DNA of 64,000 nucleotides from Halalkalibacter krulwichiae (GTDB taxonomy: Bacteria; Bacillota; Bacilli; Bacillales; Bacillaceae_D): positions 250,001-314,000 of the forward strand of contig NZ_CP020814.1 in NCBI RefSeq assembly GCF_002109385.1, in the 5' to 3' direction. The notes beneath the pieces are model-generated. The model was not told the origin of the DNA. It did not search any database and was given only the letters and a program-made list of their open reading frames with translations. Below, one piece after another: positions 16,260-26,773 of the stretch. The position numbers were made by a program, and so were the translations under genes. Within the stretch, counting starts at the first letter, position 1. Each line of letters starts with the position of its first letter.

Positions 16260-17675
16260 ATGAACATATCTGAGAAGTGGTTAGTTGTCATTGCTGTATT
16301 ACTAGGTTCTTTTACGATGATTTTAAACAATAGTATGCTGAATCCAGCTATTCCCCAGCTTATGGATGTCTTTCTAGCTGATGCCGTTTCGACTGGATGG
16401 GTGATTACGATCTTCATGGTTACAATGGGGATGACGGTGCCTGTTACTGGTTATTTAGGTGACCGATTTGGGAAAAAGAAGCTATATATTATCGGCTTAT
16501 GTATTTTTATTTTAGGCTCAATTTTAGGCTCACAGTCATGGAATTTAAGCTCATTAATTCTCTTCCGGGGCTTGCAAGGAATCGGCGGAGGAATTATGAT
16601 GCCGTTATCGATGGCTTTAATTTTTGAGGCATTTCCTCGAAAGGAAAGAGGTCTTGCTACAGGGGTATGGGGAGTATCCGCAATGATGGCTCCAACCATT
16701 GGCCCAACATTTGGAGGCTTTATCCTTGAAACGATGAATTGGACATATTTGTTTCTAGTGAATGTACCATTTGGCTTAATAGGACTTTGGTTTGCTTTAC
16801 GGTACTTGCCTCATTCTAAATCGAATAATCGTGTTACATTTGATCGTTATGGGTTTGTGACCGTTACTTTAGGAGTCGGAGCGGTATTATTTGCATTAGG
16901 GCGTATTTCTGAATTTGCGCATTTAGGGGAGAGGATGAATCTATTGTTGCTAGCACTAGGTATCGTTCTACTCTATGTATTTGTGCGGATTGAGCGAAAA
17001 GTAGAGCAGCCTCTCTTAGACTTAGATTTGTTCAAGATCCCAGCTTATACATATAGCATGATTATAACGTCTATCTCTTCTATTGGTTTGTTTGCTGGTA
17101 TTTTTTTGATTCCATTATTAATTCAACAGGTTTATCAATTCGGTCCGATTATGACGGGGTTTGTCTTCTTGCCATCTGCTTTATTGACCGGTATTTTCAT
17201 GAGTATAGGAGGGCGTATTCTAGACCGAAGTGGGGCAACTGGGGTCATTTCTTCTGGGCTTATTATTGTGACTATTGGAACATTTCCACTAGGATTCCTG
17301 ACAGTTGAATCGTCGCTAGCTATTGTCTTTGTTTGGATGGCAATACGAGGGATTGGGATGGGACTAAGTGGAATGCCCTCAACAACGACAGGGATGAATG
17401 CAATCCCAAACCATTTAATTTCAAGAGGCTCTGCGGTGAACAACGTAGTTAGACAAATGAGTTCAGCATTTGGAATTGTCTTTGTTTCTATCTACTATGA
17501 AGTAAGAAGGGGGCAGCTCACAGCGAGTATGAACTCTTTTGAAGAGGCGAGCATTCAAGCGATAAATGAAGGGTTTATAGTTGTATCCATTTTAACAGCC
17601 TTAACAATTCCAATCGCCTTCTTATTAGAAAGAGCAGCTCGCAACGATGAAAGGAAGATGCGTTCAAATTCATGA
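16260..17675 (+). CDS. MFS multidrug efflux transporter, DHA2 (EmrB/QacA) type
   Basis: This 471-residue protein has about 14 membrane helices, as in the DHA2 branch of drug:proton antiporters. Motif A (GDRFGKKK) follows helix 2, and motif C-like residues (GVSAMMAPTIGPTFGG, about 140-155) lie in helix 5. It probably exports cationic or lipophilic toxic compounds, but the substrate cannot be read. It starts at the ATG at 16260 after AGGTGAG. No adjacent regulator gene is present. Confidence 0.88.
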   Translation: MNISEKWLVVIAVLLGSFTMILNNSMLNPAIPQLMDVFLADAVSTGWVITIFMVTMGMTVPVTGYLGDRFGKKKLYIIGLCIFILGSILGSQSWNLSSLILFRGLQGIGGGIMMPLSMALIFEAFPRKERGLATGVWGVSAMMAPTIGPTFGGFILETMNWTYLFLVNVPFGLIGLWFALRYLPHSKSNNRVTFDRYGFVTVTLGVGAVLFALGRISEFAHLGERMNLLLLALGIVLLYVFVRIERKVEQPLLDLDLFKIPAYTYSMIITSISSIGLFAGIFLIPLLIQQVYQFGPIMTGFVFLPSALLTGIFMSIGGRILDRSGATGVISSGLIIVTIGTFPLGFLTVESSLAIVFVWMAIRGIGMGLSGMPSTTTGMNAIPNHLISRGSAVNNVVRQMSSAFGIVFVSIYYEVRRGQLTASMNSFEEASIQAINEGFIVVSILTALTIPIAFLLERAARNDERKMRSNS

Positions 17676-17688
17676 GACTTAAAGTAAT

Positions 17689-17719
17689 AAACCCTGTTAC
17701 TCTAAAGTAACAGGGTTTT
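17689..17719. terminator. bidirectional terminator
   Basis: AAACCCTGTTACT pairs perfectly with AGTAACAGGGTTT over a four-base loop, between convergent transcription units. Confidence 0.88.
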
Positions 17720-17726
17720 ACTCGTC

Positions 17727-17945
17727 TTAATCTTTTTTCTTCTTATTCTGCTTTTGCAATTGTTTAATGACTTTTCGTAAACGGTAAAACCGATAAGCAA
17801 TCATGAAATCAATCGCAGCAAAGGAAACAATTAAATAGCTCCAGAAATTCCATCCTGAGGTGCTCACATTTTGAATGGCGAAGAAGACGAGCAGTACGCC
17901 TATAGAAAAATATAGGAGCGCCATTGTAATGGGAGATGCTCTCAT
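17727..17945 (-). CDS. ydiK: YdiK-like small membrane protein
   Basis: The 72-residue protein has two hydrophobic helices (about 7-23 and 32-49) and a strongly basic C-terminal tail with KKKK. Size, helix layout and place next to ydiL match B. subtilis YdiK, whose function is unknown. Its start overlaps the stop of ydiL by four bases, so the two are co-translated. Confidence 0.8.
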   Translation of the reverse strand: MRASPITMALLYFSIGVLLVFFAIQNVSTSGWNFWSYLIVSFAAIDFMIAYRFYRLRKVIKQLQKQNKKKKD

Positions 17946-18667
17946 AGTAATCCTCCAATGATGATAATTGATGTTTGCTGAATTTGTTCAAGCTGTTCCA
18001 TCCAATCTTCTAGTCGATCAGCAAGAAGTACATTTACTACTGCTACAAATAGGTTAATCGCTACATGAGCGATAATTGGAACAAGAATTCGGCCAGTTTT
18101 TACATATAGAAAAGCAAATACTAATCCCATTGCGGTATATACAAGCAAATGTGTAAAGTCCATATGAACAGCAGCAAAGATCAATGAACTTCCGATACCC
18201 GCAATCCAAAATCCAAAGCGTTTATAAAGTGCACCAAAAATAACTAATCGGAACACAATCTCTTCAAGGATTGGACCAATAACAGAAACAACAATAATAA
18301 AAGCAGGAAACGCTTTTGCAAATTCAATGATTGTCTCTGTGTTTTCTGAGCCAGGCTCTATACCAAGAACAAACATTTCAATTAATGCAGCAGCATATTG
18401 AGCAGCGAAAACGAGAAAAACCCCAATAACCGACCAGCGAATGGCTTCGCCTCTTGTAGAACGACCAGCACGAGCATGGCGGTGCTTGATATCTGGCTTA
18501 AGAAGAAACAATATGATTAGTAATCCAAGCGAAAACGAAACCATACTCCAAATACCAGGAATTCGTTCCACTTCTACTCCTAAAGAAATAAGAAGCGGCA
18601 TCCCGACAATGGCAGAGAGCTGCATTAAAGCGTATGTAATTAGAATCCACCAATAACGTATATTCAA
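17942..18667 (-). CDS. ydiL: CPBP-family intramembrane protease (YdiL)
   Basis: CPBP proteins are glutamic-type intramembrane proteases related to eukaryotic Rce1 and often process or protect small peptides. The conserved EEIVFR motif (about 147-152) supplies the catalytic glutamate and arginine, and FAAVHMDF (about 178-185) supplies the histidine. The 241-residue protein has about seven hydrophobic helices. It lies upstream of ydiK on the minus strand, as in B. subtilis. Confidence 0.88.
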   Translation of the reverse strand: MNIRYWWILITYALMQLSAIVGMPLLISLGVEVERIPGIWSMVSFSLGLLIILFLLKPDIKHRHARAGRSTRGEAIRWSVIGVFLVFAAQYAAALIEMFVLGIEPGSENTETIIEFAKAFPAFIIVVSVIGPILEEIVFRLVIFGALYKRFGFWIAGIGSSLIFAAVHMDFTHLLVYTAMGLVFAFLYVKTGRILVPIIAHVAINLFVAVVNVLLADRLEDWMEQLEQIQQTSIIIIGGLL

Positions 18668-18679
18668 TGTACAAAGCTC

Positions 18680-18950
18680 CTTTAAACCGAGAATGTAATA
18701 ATTTCATCAACATATTTTAACATAAGTAAGGTAGAAAAGCAGAAGGAAAGCCTTACGATTGCATCGAAACAGTATAAACGGAAATATTTTGGATATGATA
18801 AAGAAGGTTTGAGACAGGACATGTTCTCCATAAGTTATGTAAAAGACTAACTGATTATGAGCGATTGTTTGGGGAGCTTGTTTTTTACATATTAAGAAAA
18901 ACAAAGCAATGTAAATGTTTTGTAAGCGTAAAAAAATTTATGTAAAACAC
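18680..18950. other. intergenic DNA between ydiL and groESL
   Basis: This AT-rich stretch carries the divergent upstream regions of ydiL and groES. I see no convincing gene, RNA or repeat in it. Confidence 0.5.
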
Positions 18951-18979
18951 TTGCAAAACGAATCAGATGTTATTATTAT
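18951..18979 (+). promoter_or_regulatory. groESL promoter
   Basis: TTGCAA (18951-18956), a 17-base spacer and TATTAT (18974-18979) form a sigma-A type promoter ending 11 bases before the CIRCE element. Confidence 0.75.
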
Positions 18980-18989
18980 AATAAATGTG

Positions 18990-19016
18990 TTAGCACTCAT
19001 CGAAGTCGAGTGCTAA
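18990..19016. promoter_or_regulatory. CIRCE heat-shock operator (HrcA)
   Basis: TTAGCACTC, a nine-base spacer and GAGTGCTAA match the CIRCE consensus exactly. HrcA binds here and represses groESL until heat or unfolded protein titrates GroEL. Confidence 0.98.
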
Positions 19017-19057
19017 TAAATAAAAATTTGTTAACAGTTTGAAGGAGGGTGTTTTCC

Positions 19058-19342
19058 TTGTTAAAGCCATTAGGTGATCGTGTTGTCATTGAATTAGTTG
19101 AATCAGAGGAAAAAACTGCAAGCGGAATTGTACTACCGGATTCTGCAAAGGAAAAGCCTCAAGAAGGGAAAGTCGTTGCTGTTGGTTCTGGTCGTGTGAC
19201 TGAAAATGGCGAGCGAGTTGCTCTTGAAGTAAGTGAAGGAAATACTATTATCTTCTCTAAATATGCTGGGACAGAAGTGAAATATGAAGGCAAAGAATAT
19301 TTAATTCTTCGTGAGAGCGATATTCTTGCAATCGTTGGCTAA
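19058..19342 (+). CDS. groES: co-chaperonin GroES
   Basis: GroES caps the GroEL folding chamber. The 94-residue product begins [14 protein letters not shown] and holds the mobile loop [12 protein letters not shown] (about 16-27) that docks on GroEL. I chose the TTG at 19058, nine bases after GAAGGAGG; B. subtilis groES also uses TTG. A GTG at 19049 would overlap the ribosome binding site. Confidence 0.97.
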   Translation: MLKPLGDRVVIELVESEEKTASGIVLPDSAKEKPQEGKVVAVGSGRVTENGERVALEVSEGNTIIFSKYAGTEVKYEGKEYLILRESDILAIVG

Positions 19343-19358
19343 AAAATTTATGAGCTAA

Positions 19359-21165
<1,807 letters not shown>

Positions 21166-21270
21166 TATTTGGTTATATCAATGAGCTTCAATTGAACTTT
21201 TAATGGAAAAGTTTCAAATAAAAAATAAAGAAATACTATTGAAAATGTTCAGAAACATTGTTATTATCAA

Positions 21271-21284
21271 TGTAAGCGATATCA
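21271..21284. promoter_or_regulatory. cre site (CcpA)
   Basis: TGTAAGCGATATCA fits the catabolite-responsive element consensus at every defined position. It touches the LacI-type operator that follows, so the regulator gene is probably also under carbon catabolite control. Confidence 0.7.
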
Positions 21285-21309
21285 AAAACCGGTTTCAGAA
21301 ATCGGTTTT
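21285..21309. promoter_or_regulatory. operator of the island LacI-family regulator (copy 1)
   Basis: AAAACCGGTTTC, a one-base centre and GAAATCGGTTTT form an odd-centred palindrome typical of LacI-family operators. A second copy with identical geometry lies at 29448-29472. Its place just upstream of the lacI-type gene implies autoregulation. Confidence 0.8.
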
Positions 21310-21334
21310 ATAATTAAAAAGGGTGAATGGTAGA

Positions 21335-22348
21335 ATGGCGACTATAAATGATGTAGCTAAAAGAGCTGGTGTTTCAAAGAGTTCTGTATCAAGGGTATTA
21401 AATGGGAATTTTGAATACATGTCTGAAGAAATGAAAAACAAAATTTTAAAAGCTGTGGAGGAATTAAATTATAGACCTAATTCAGTAGCGCAGAGCTTAA
21501 AAAAGAAGTCCACACAAACTATTGGAATTATTATTTCTGATATATCTAACCCTTTTTGGTCTGAAGTATTAAAGGGAGTTCAATACGAATGTACACGTAG
21601 TGGATATGGTTTAATGGTGAGCAGTTCTGGAGAAGACGCTAAGGTCGAACTGGAAAATATTATTACATTAAAAAATAAACAAGTTGACGGATTAATTATT
21701 AATACGACTGGAAGAAATATGGATTTATTTAATCAATTAGAAGATGAGATGTATTCCTTTGTATTTTTGGATCGCTTTAATGATGATTTGAAAACAGATA
21801 CAGTAATTGTTAACAACATCTTAGGGGCAAAACAATCAGTACAATATTTAATTGATCAGGGGCACAAACGAATAGCAACGCTACTATACCCAGTTGAAAA
21901 TAAAAGTCCAAGGATAGATAGATTGGAAGGTTATAAGCAAGCATTAAGTGAGAATAATATTCCAATTGATGAAGATTTAATTAAAATATGCTCCCAAAAG
22001 AGTGAGAGTGGTATAAAAGCAACGAAAGCGTTGCTTTCCTTACCCAATAGACCAACAGCCATTTTTTCTACAAATACATTATTAAATTTAGAAGTACTTA
22101 GAGGTGTAAGGGAAGTAGGGTTAAATGTTCCAAAAGATGTATCACTATTTGGGTATGATGACTATCCATGGGTACCACTATTAGATCCACCACTTAGTAC
22201 TGTTGCACAACCTGCATATCAAATGGGGGCAAAAGCTACTGCTTTGTTAATTAATAGAATGAAAAGAAAAAGAAAAACAAAGCCTAGAATTGTTCAATTA
22301 GATCCAGAACTTAAAATTCGTAGCTCTTGTTTACCGCCAAGTATATAG
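21335..22348 (+). CDS. LacI-family transcriptional regulator
   Basis: The 337-residue protein has an N-terminal helix-turn-helix (MATINDVAKRAGVSK, then SSVSRVLNG) and hinge helix (YRPNSVAQSLK), followed by a periplasmic-binding-protein-like effector domain. I chose the ATG at 21335 over a GTG at 21323 because it gives the canonical family start. It heads the catabolic island cassette and probably responds to the substrate imported by the TRAP transporter. Two matching palindromes in the cassette, in front of this gene and of the RraA-like gene, are its likely operators. Confidence 0.92.
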   Translation: MATINDVAKRAGVSKSSVSRVLNGNFEYMSEEMKNKILKAVEELNYRPNSVAQSLKKKSTQTIGIIISDISNPFWSEVLKGVQYECTRSGYGLMVSSSGEDAKVELENIITLKNKQVDGLIINTTGRNMDLFNQLEDEMYSFVFLDRFNDDLKTDTVIVNNILGAKQSVQYLIDQGHKRIATLLYPVENKSPRIDRLEGYKQALSENNIPIDEDLIKICSQKSESGIKATKALLSLPNRPTAIFSTNTLLNLEVLRGVREVGLNVPKDVSLFGYDDYPWVPLLDPPLSTVAQPAYQMGAKATALLINRMKRKRKTKPRIVQLDPELKIRSSCLPPSI

Positions 22349-22414
22349 ATTAATTACAGGAGGTGATGTAAAGGTAGGTATAAAAAAGTTTATCAATGTT
22401 GTCGTCACTAAAAA

Positions 22415-22461
22415 AAGCCTCGTAAGAAATGATGTTTCCCAAAAAACATCGTACGAGACTT
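22415..22461. other. long imperfect hairpin upstream of dctP
   Basis: AAG-c-CTCGTA at 22415-22424 pairs with TACGAG-a-CTT at 22452-22461, and GATGTTT pairs with AAACATC inside, with small internal loops. There is no T-run after it, so it is not a standard terminator. It could be an RNA stabiliser or processing site for the TRAP mRNA. Confidence 0.4.
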
Positions 22462-22507
22462 AAAGAAAAAATCTGTATTTAATTAGTTTACACTAGGAGG
22501 GTCTATT

Positions 22508-23560
22508 ATGCAAAGATCTAAGATTGGATTATTCTTAATAAGCTTAATTACTTTATTAATTTTAGCAGCTTGTGGTTCACAATCATCTTCACAGGAAGGT
22601 AGCAATGCTGAAGATGCTGCAAATGGAGCTGTAAACGAAGGAACTAACTAGGAAATAGTAATACGATTAGGTCATGGAACTGCTACAAGTTCACTATACC
22701 ATGCTGGTTCTGAGAAGTTTAAAGAGTTAATTGAAGAAAAAACAGAAGGAAAAGTTAAAGTTGACATTTATACCGATGGTCAATTAGGTCATGATCGAGA
22801 GTTAGTTGATGGTATGGGGTTAGGGACTATTGAAATGGGAATGGTTGGTGTTGAACCGGTCACAACATTGGTTCCGAAATTACAAGCGGTTAATTTACCT
22901 TATGTATTTACAGATCGTGAAACAACTTATTCTGTATTAGATGGAGAAATTGGTGCAGAAATGGTTGAAGAACTACCTGAGAAAAGTGGAATTCGTGTTT
23001 TAGGTTATTTTGAAAATGGATTCAGACACATTTCAAACTCTAAAGGTGAAATTAATAGTCTTGAAGACTTAAAGGGGTTAGCAATTCGTACTTCGGAAAG
23101 CCCAGTTTCCCTTTCCATTTTTAGATCTTTAGGAGCAAACCCTACTCCGATGTCTTTTGGTGAACTATATACGGGTCTTCAGCAAGGAACAGTTGATGGA
23201 CAAGAGAATCCAGTTTCGTTATTTTACACGTCAGGGTTTTATGAAATTCAAGATTATCTTGCTTTAACTCGTCATATGTATTCGCCAATGTTGTTAGTCA
23301 TTAGTGAGCAAAAATGGGCGGGCCTCTCTCCAGAAATTCAAGCTGCAATTCAAGAAGCATCTGATGGAGCAAGAGATTATGAAAGACAACTAAGTCAGCA
23401 ACAAGAAGAGGAATATATCCAAAAGGTAAGAGATGAAGGAGTTACTATTACTGAACCAGATCTTGCGCCATTTATCGAAGCTTCAAAGGATGTTTACTTA
23501 GAATTTGAGGATGCGTTTGGAGCAGATTTCTATGAAAGATTGTTAGAAGCAACTAATTAA
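22508..23560 (+). pseudogene. dctP: TRAP transporter substrate-binding protein DctP, interrupted by an in-frame stop
   Basis: The ATG at 22508 follows AGGAGGG and encodes a lipoprotein signal (LLILAACGS) and a Ser/Asn/Glu-rich linker. An in-frame TAG at 22649-22651 (codon 48) then cuts the frame. Translation resumes in the same frame with the binding domain, which has the family features: RLGHGTATSS, the FENGFRHISNS strand, the VSLSIFRSLGANPTPM region and TVDGQENP. No start codon with a ribosome binding site follows the TAG, so the domain could only be made by readthrough. The lesion may be a true nonsense mutation or a sequencing error; the rest of the gene is well preserved. Confidence 0.85.
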
Positions 23561-23562
23561 AA

Positions 23563-23592
23563 AAATGGGGCTGTGATCAGCCCCATTATATT
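23563..23592 (+). terminator. hairpin after dctP
   Basis: ATGGGGCTG pairs with CAGCCCCAT across a four-base loop, followed by TATATT. It separates dctP from dctQM and may lower expression of the permease relative to the binding protein. Confidence 0.65.
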
Positions 23593-23788
23593 CCCCTCAA
23601 GAAAGTGTTCAGTGCTTTAATCAAATTTCTAAGCCGCTAACTAATGGTTCGTTCTTTTTATTAATCTCCATTCATAAAAAATGACATCATTTGAAAAACT
23701 GAAATCTAGTATATGCTTTGGAGAGTCTGGTTATATTTTATAAGTTTCTTAGAGAGAAGAATTTTTAATAAAAAGAGAGGTTTTATAA

Positions 23789-24346
23789 ATGAAAGTGGTT
23801 AAATGGATGGATGATTATATAGAGGAATTTCTATTAGTTATATTATCAATAATCATGGTTACTGTTATTGGTGTGCAGGTGTTTATGAGGTTTGTGATGA
23901 ACTCATCTCTACCATGGTCAGAGGAGCTTGCCAGATATTGTTTCATTTGGCTCATATATATCGGGATCAGCTATGGGGTGAAAAGGCAACGTCACATAAA
24001 GGTAGATGTCGTTTTATTGTTATTAAGAGACAAAGCGAAAATTGTATTAAATATTATAGCGAATTTATTCTTTTTAGGTTTTGCAATCTTTGTAGTTATT
24101 AAAGGTTATGATATATCGCAAAGACTCTTTCAATTTGGTCAAACAGCCGCATCATTGAATATTCCAATGGGTTTAGTATATATGGCAACACCAATCGGAA
24201 TGGGCTTAACGTCTATTCGTATCATTCAACAACTGATAAAACAAGTTAAAGCATTATTGGGATATGGAAACTTTCAAGTGAAAACGGAACAAGAACTAAT
24301 TCTAGAAGGATCGAAAGAACCTGATAGCAAAGGAGGCGGAAAATGA
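23789..24346 (+). CDS. dctQ: TRAP transporter small permease DctQ
   Basis: DctQ is the four-helix small membrane subunit of tripartite ATP-independent transporters. The 185-residue protein has four hydrophobic helices (about 14-34, 50-66, 86-105 and 125-145), the conserved NSSLPWSEELARYCFIW segment and the SYGVKRQRHIKVD loop. It overlaps dctM by four bases. Together with DctP and DctM it would import a small carboxylate using an ion gradient. Confidence 0.92.
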   Translation: MKVVKWMDDYIEEFLLVILSIIMVTVIGVQVFMRFVMNSSLPWSEELARYCFIWLIYIGISYGVKRQRHIKVDVVLLLLRDKAKIVLNIIANLFFLGFAIFVVIKGYDISQRLFQFGQTAASLNIPMGLVYMATPIGMGLTSIRIIQQLIKQVKALLGYGNFQVKTEQELILEGSKEPDSKGGGK

Positions 24347-25614
24347 CTTCATTAATTCTATTTGGAAGCCTTACTTTGTTTCTATTGATGAGTATCCCGA
24401 TCGGTATAGCGATTGGACTGGCATCATTATTTACAATTTTATATTCGAATGTAATTCCTTTGGATTTTCTCGTGCAAGGATTGGTTACTTCTGTTGATTC
24501 CTTTCCACTTATGGCTGTCCCTTTCTTTATCCTTGCTGGTGAAATTATGGGCAGAGGTGGAGTTTCGGATCGTTTATTTCGCGTAGCAAACTCGATTGTT
24601 GGTAATGTAACAGGAGGTTTTGCTATTGCAACTATCTTTACCTGTATGTTCTTTGCAGCGATTTCCGGATCTGGTCCGGCAACGGTTGCGGCCGTCGGCG
24701 GTATTATGATTCCAGCGATGGTTCGTCAAGGGTACGATATTAAGTTTTCAACAGCATTAGTAGCTGCGTCTGGTTCTCTTGGTGTCATTATTCCACCAAG
24801 TATACCGATGGTTATTTATGGGGTTACAGGTAGTGTTTCAATTGGTAATATGTTTATCGCAGGAATCTTACCTGGAATCGTTGTTGGGTTAGGATTAGCT
24901 GTCTACGCTTATTACTATTCAAAGAAAAAAGGTTACAGTGGGACTGGCATTAAGTTTAGTCTAAAAAATGTTGGAAAAGAAACCTGGGAAGCAAAGTGGG
25001 CCTTATTTATTCCATTTATTATTTTAGGTGGGATATACGGAGGCATCTTCACACCTACAGAGGCAGCAGTTGTTGCAGTTATTTATGGTTTATTTGCTGG
25101 AGTAATCATTTATCGTGAATTAGGGTTTAGAGACCTGCCCCAAGTACTTGCAGATTCTGCATTGACTACGGCTACTGTTCTTATCATTGTTGGTTCAGCA
25201 ACTGCGTTTGGACGGTTATTAAACTTAGAACAAATACCGAGTAGAATAGCCGAAGGACTTCTAACAATATCTGAGAATAAAATTGTGATTATTCTATTGA
25301 TCGCAGTGTTACTACTTATTGTTGGCTGTTTTATGGAAACGATCGCTTCAATTATTATTCTGACACCAATTCTTTTACCAATTGGAATTAGCTTGGGATA
25401 TGATCCAATTCACTTCGGTATCTTTATGATTGTCGGTTTAGCGATTGGGTTTATCACTCCGCCATTAGGAGTCAATCTCTTTGTAGGATCAGGGATATCG
25501 GGCGTTTCGATTGAATCACTTTCGAAAGCAATATTACCGTTCTTTATCGTCATGGTTGTTACGTTGTTAATCATCATTTTTATCCCGCAACTTTCGTTAT
25601 TACTCATTGGCTAG
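24343..25614 (+). CDS. dctM: TRAP transporter large permease DctM
   Basis: DctM is the ion-coupled transport subunit, of the DctM/IT superfamily elevator type. The 423-residue product has about 12 helices, the GSGPATVAAVGGIMIPAM motif near 110-125 and the IIPPSIPMVIYG hairpin near 150. Its counterpart GFITPPLGVNLFVGSG near the C-terminus completes the inverted repeat of the family. The substrate is unknown; the neighbouring genes suggest a hydroxy- or sugar-acid. Confidence 0.94.
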   Translation: MTSLILFGSLTLFLLMSIPIGIAIGLASLFTILYSNVIPLDFLVQGLVTSVDSFPLMAVPFFILAGEIMGRGGVSDRLFRVANSIVGNVTGGFAIATIFTCMFFAAISGSGPATVAAVGGIMIPAMVRQGYDIKFSTALVAASGSLGVIIPPSIPMVIYGVTGSVSIGNMFIAGILPGIVVGLGLAVYAYYYSKKKGYSGTGIKFSLKNVGKETWEAKWALFIPFIILGGIYGGIFTPTEAAVVAVIYGLFAGVIIYRELGFRDLPQVLADSALTTATVLIIVGSATAFGRLLNLEQIPSRIAEGLLTISENKIVIILLIAVLLLIVGCFMETIASIIILTPILLPIGISLGYDPIHFGIFMIVGLAIGFITPPLGVNLFVGSGISGVSIESLSKAILPFFIVMVVTLLIIIFIPQLSLLLIG

Positions 25615-25693
25615 TTGAAGTAATAGCTGCCATGTAATGGGGACAATTAGTATTGATTATCGGTAAATACACTTAAACTAGCTAAAGGAGAGG

Positions 25694-26773
25694 ATGAAGT
25701 TAATGAAATATAGCACTGAGTTTTTAAAGTCTTATATTTGTGATGTATTGAAGGCAGTTGGGTTAACAGAAGAAAATGGACGAATTGTCGCAGAAAGCTT
25801 GATTTCAGCAAACCTTCGTGGTGTTGATTCTCATGGTGTCACTAGACTACCAATTTATGTAAAGAGGCTTCAAACTGGAGCTGTTACACCCAACCCAAAT
25901 GTTCAAGTTGAACAGGAAAGTGATGCTACGCTTTTAATTGATGGTAATGATGGTATGGGACAAATCGTTGGTACTAAAGCAATTGAATTAGGAGTAGAGA
26001 AAGCTAAGAAGAATGGTGCCGTTTATATTGGTGTAAAAAACTCTACCCACTTTGGAACAGGTGCGTTCTTTATTCAGCAAGCATTAAAGCATGACATGAT
26101 TGCCTATGCAATGTCAAATGCTCCATCTACTATGGCACCTTTTGGTGGAATTCAGCCATATTTAGGTACGAATCCATTTGCCTTTGGGGTACCAGCGCAA
26201 AAAAATAAGCCAATTATTTTTGATATGGCAACAAGTGTTGTTGCTAGAGGAAAAATAATTTCTGCGGAGCAAAGAGATGAGGATATCCCATTAGGTTGGG
26301 CTATTGATAAAGAAGGTCGCCCTACTACGAATGCAAAAGAAGCTTTAGAAGGAACGGTACTGCCTTTTGCAGGACCAAAAGGATATGCTATCTCGTTAAT
26401 GATGGATATTATGAGTGGAGTTTTAACAGGTGCAGGTTTTGGTCCACATATCAATAATATTTATGGAGACTTTGATAAACCACAAAATGTTGGGCATTTT
26501 TTTCAGCTGATTGACGTTAACCGCTTTATGCCAGCAGAGCACTTTAAAATGAGAGTAGATCAAATGATTGATGAAATAAAGTCTTCTCCAAAGGCGGTAG
26601 GTGTAGAAGAAATTTTCTTGCCTGGAGAAATTGAACTGAACACTGAACAAGAGCGTCTTAACAATGGAATTCACCTTGGTAAGGAGGTGTACGAGTCTAT
26701 AAAGCTTGTAGGAGAAGAAGTTGGAGTTTCTATTGATAATTTCAAACTACAAAATAGGAGAGATTTACGATGA
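25694..26773 (+). CDS. malate/L-lactate dehydrogenase family oxidoreductase
   Basis: The 359-residue protein belongs to the Ldh2/MDH2 (YlbC/ComC/DpkA) family, NAD(P)-dependent enzymes distinct from classical lactate dehydrogenases. Conserved features are the LRGVDSHGVTR segment with His47, the NSTHFGTGAFF motif with His119, the GTNPFAFG loop, and KGYAISLMMDI. Family members oxidise malate, sulfolactate, ureidoglycolate, 2,3-diketogulonate and similar hydroxyacids. The substrate here is not resolved. The ATG at 25694 is very close to AAAGGAG; the ATG at 25703 is an equally good start. It overlaps the next gene by four bases. Confidence 0.88.
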   Translation: MKLMKYSTEFLKSYICDVLKAVGLTEENGRIVAESLISANLRGVDSHGVTRLPIYVKRLQTGAVTPNPNVQVEQESDATLLIDGNDGMGQIVGTKAIELGVEKAKKNGAVYIGVKNSTHFGTGAFFIQQALKHDMIAYAMSNAPSTMAPFGGIQPYLGTNPFAFGVPAQKNKPIIFDMATSVVARGKIISAEQRDEDIPLGWAIDKEGRPTTNAKEALEGTVLPFAGPKGYAISLMMDIMSGVLTGAGFGPHINNIYGDFDKPQNVGHFFQLIDVNRFMPAEHFKMRVDQMIDEIKSSPKAVGVEEIFLPGEIELNTEQERLNNGIHLGKEVYESIKLVGEEVGVSIDNFKLQNRRDLR

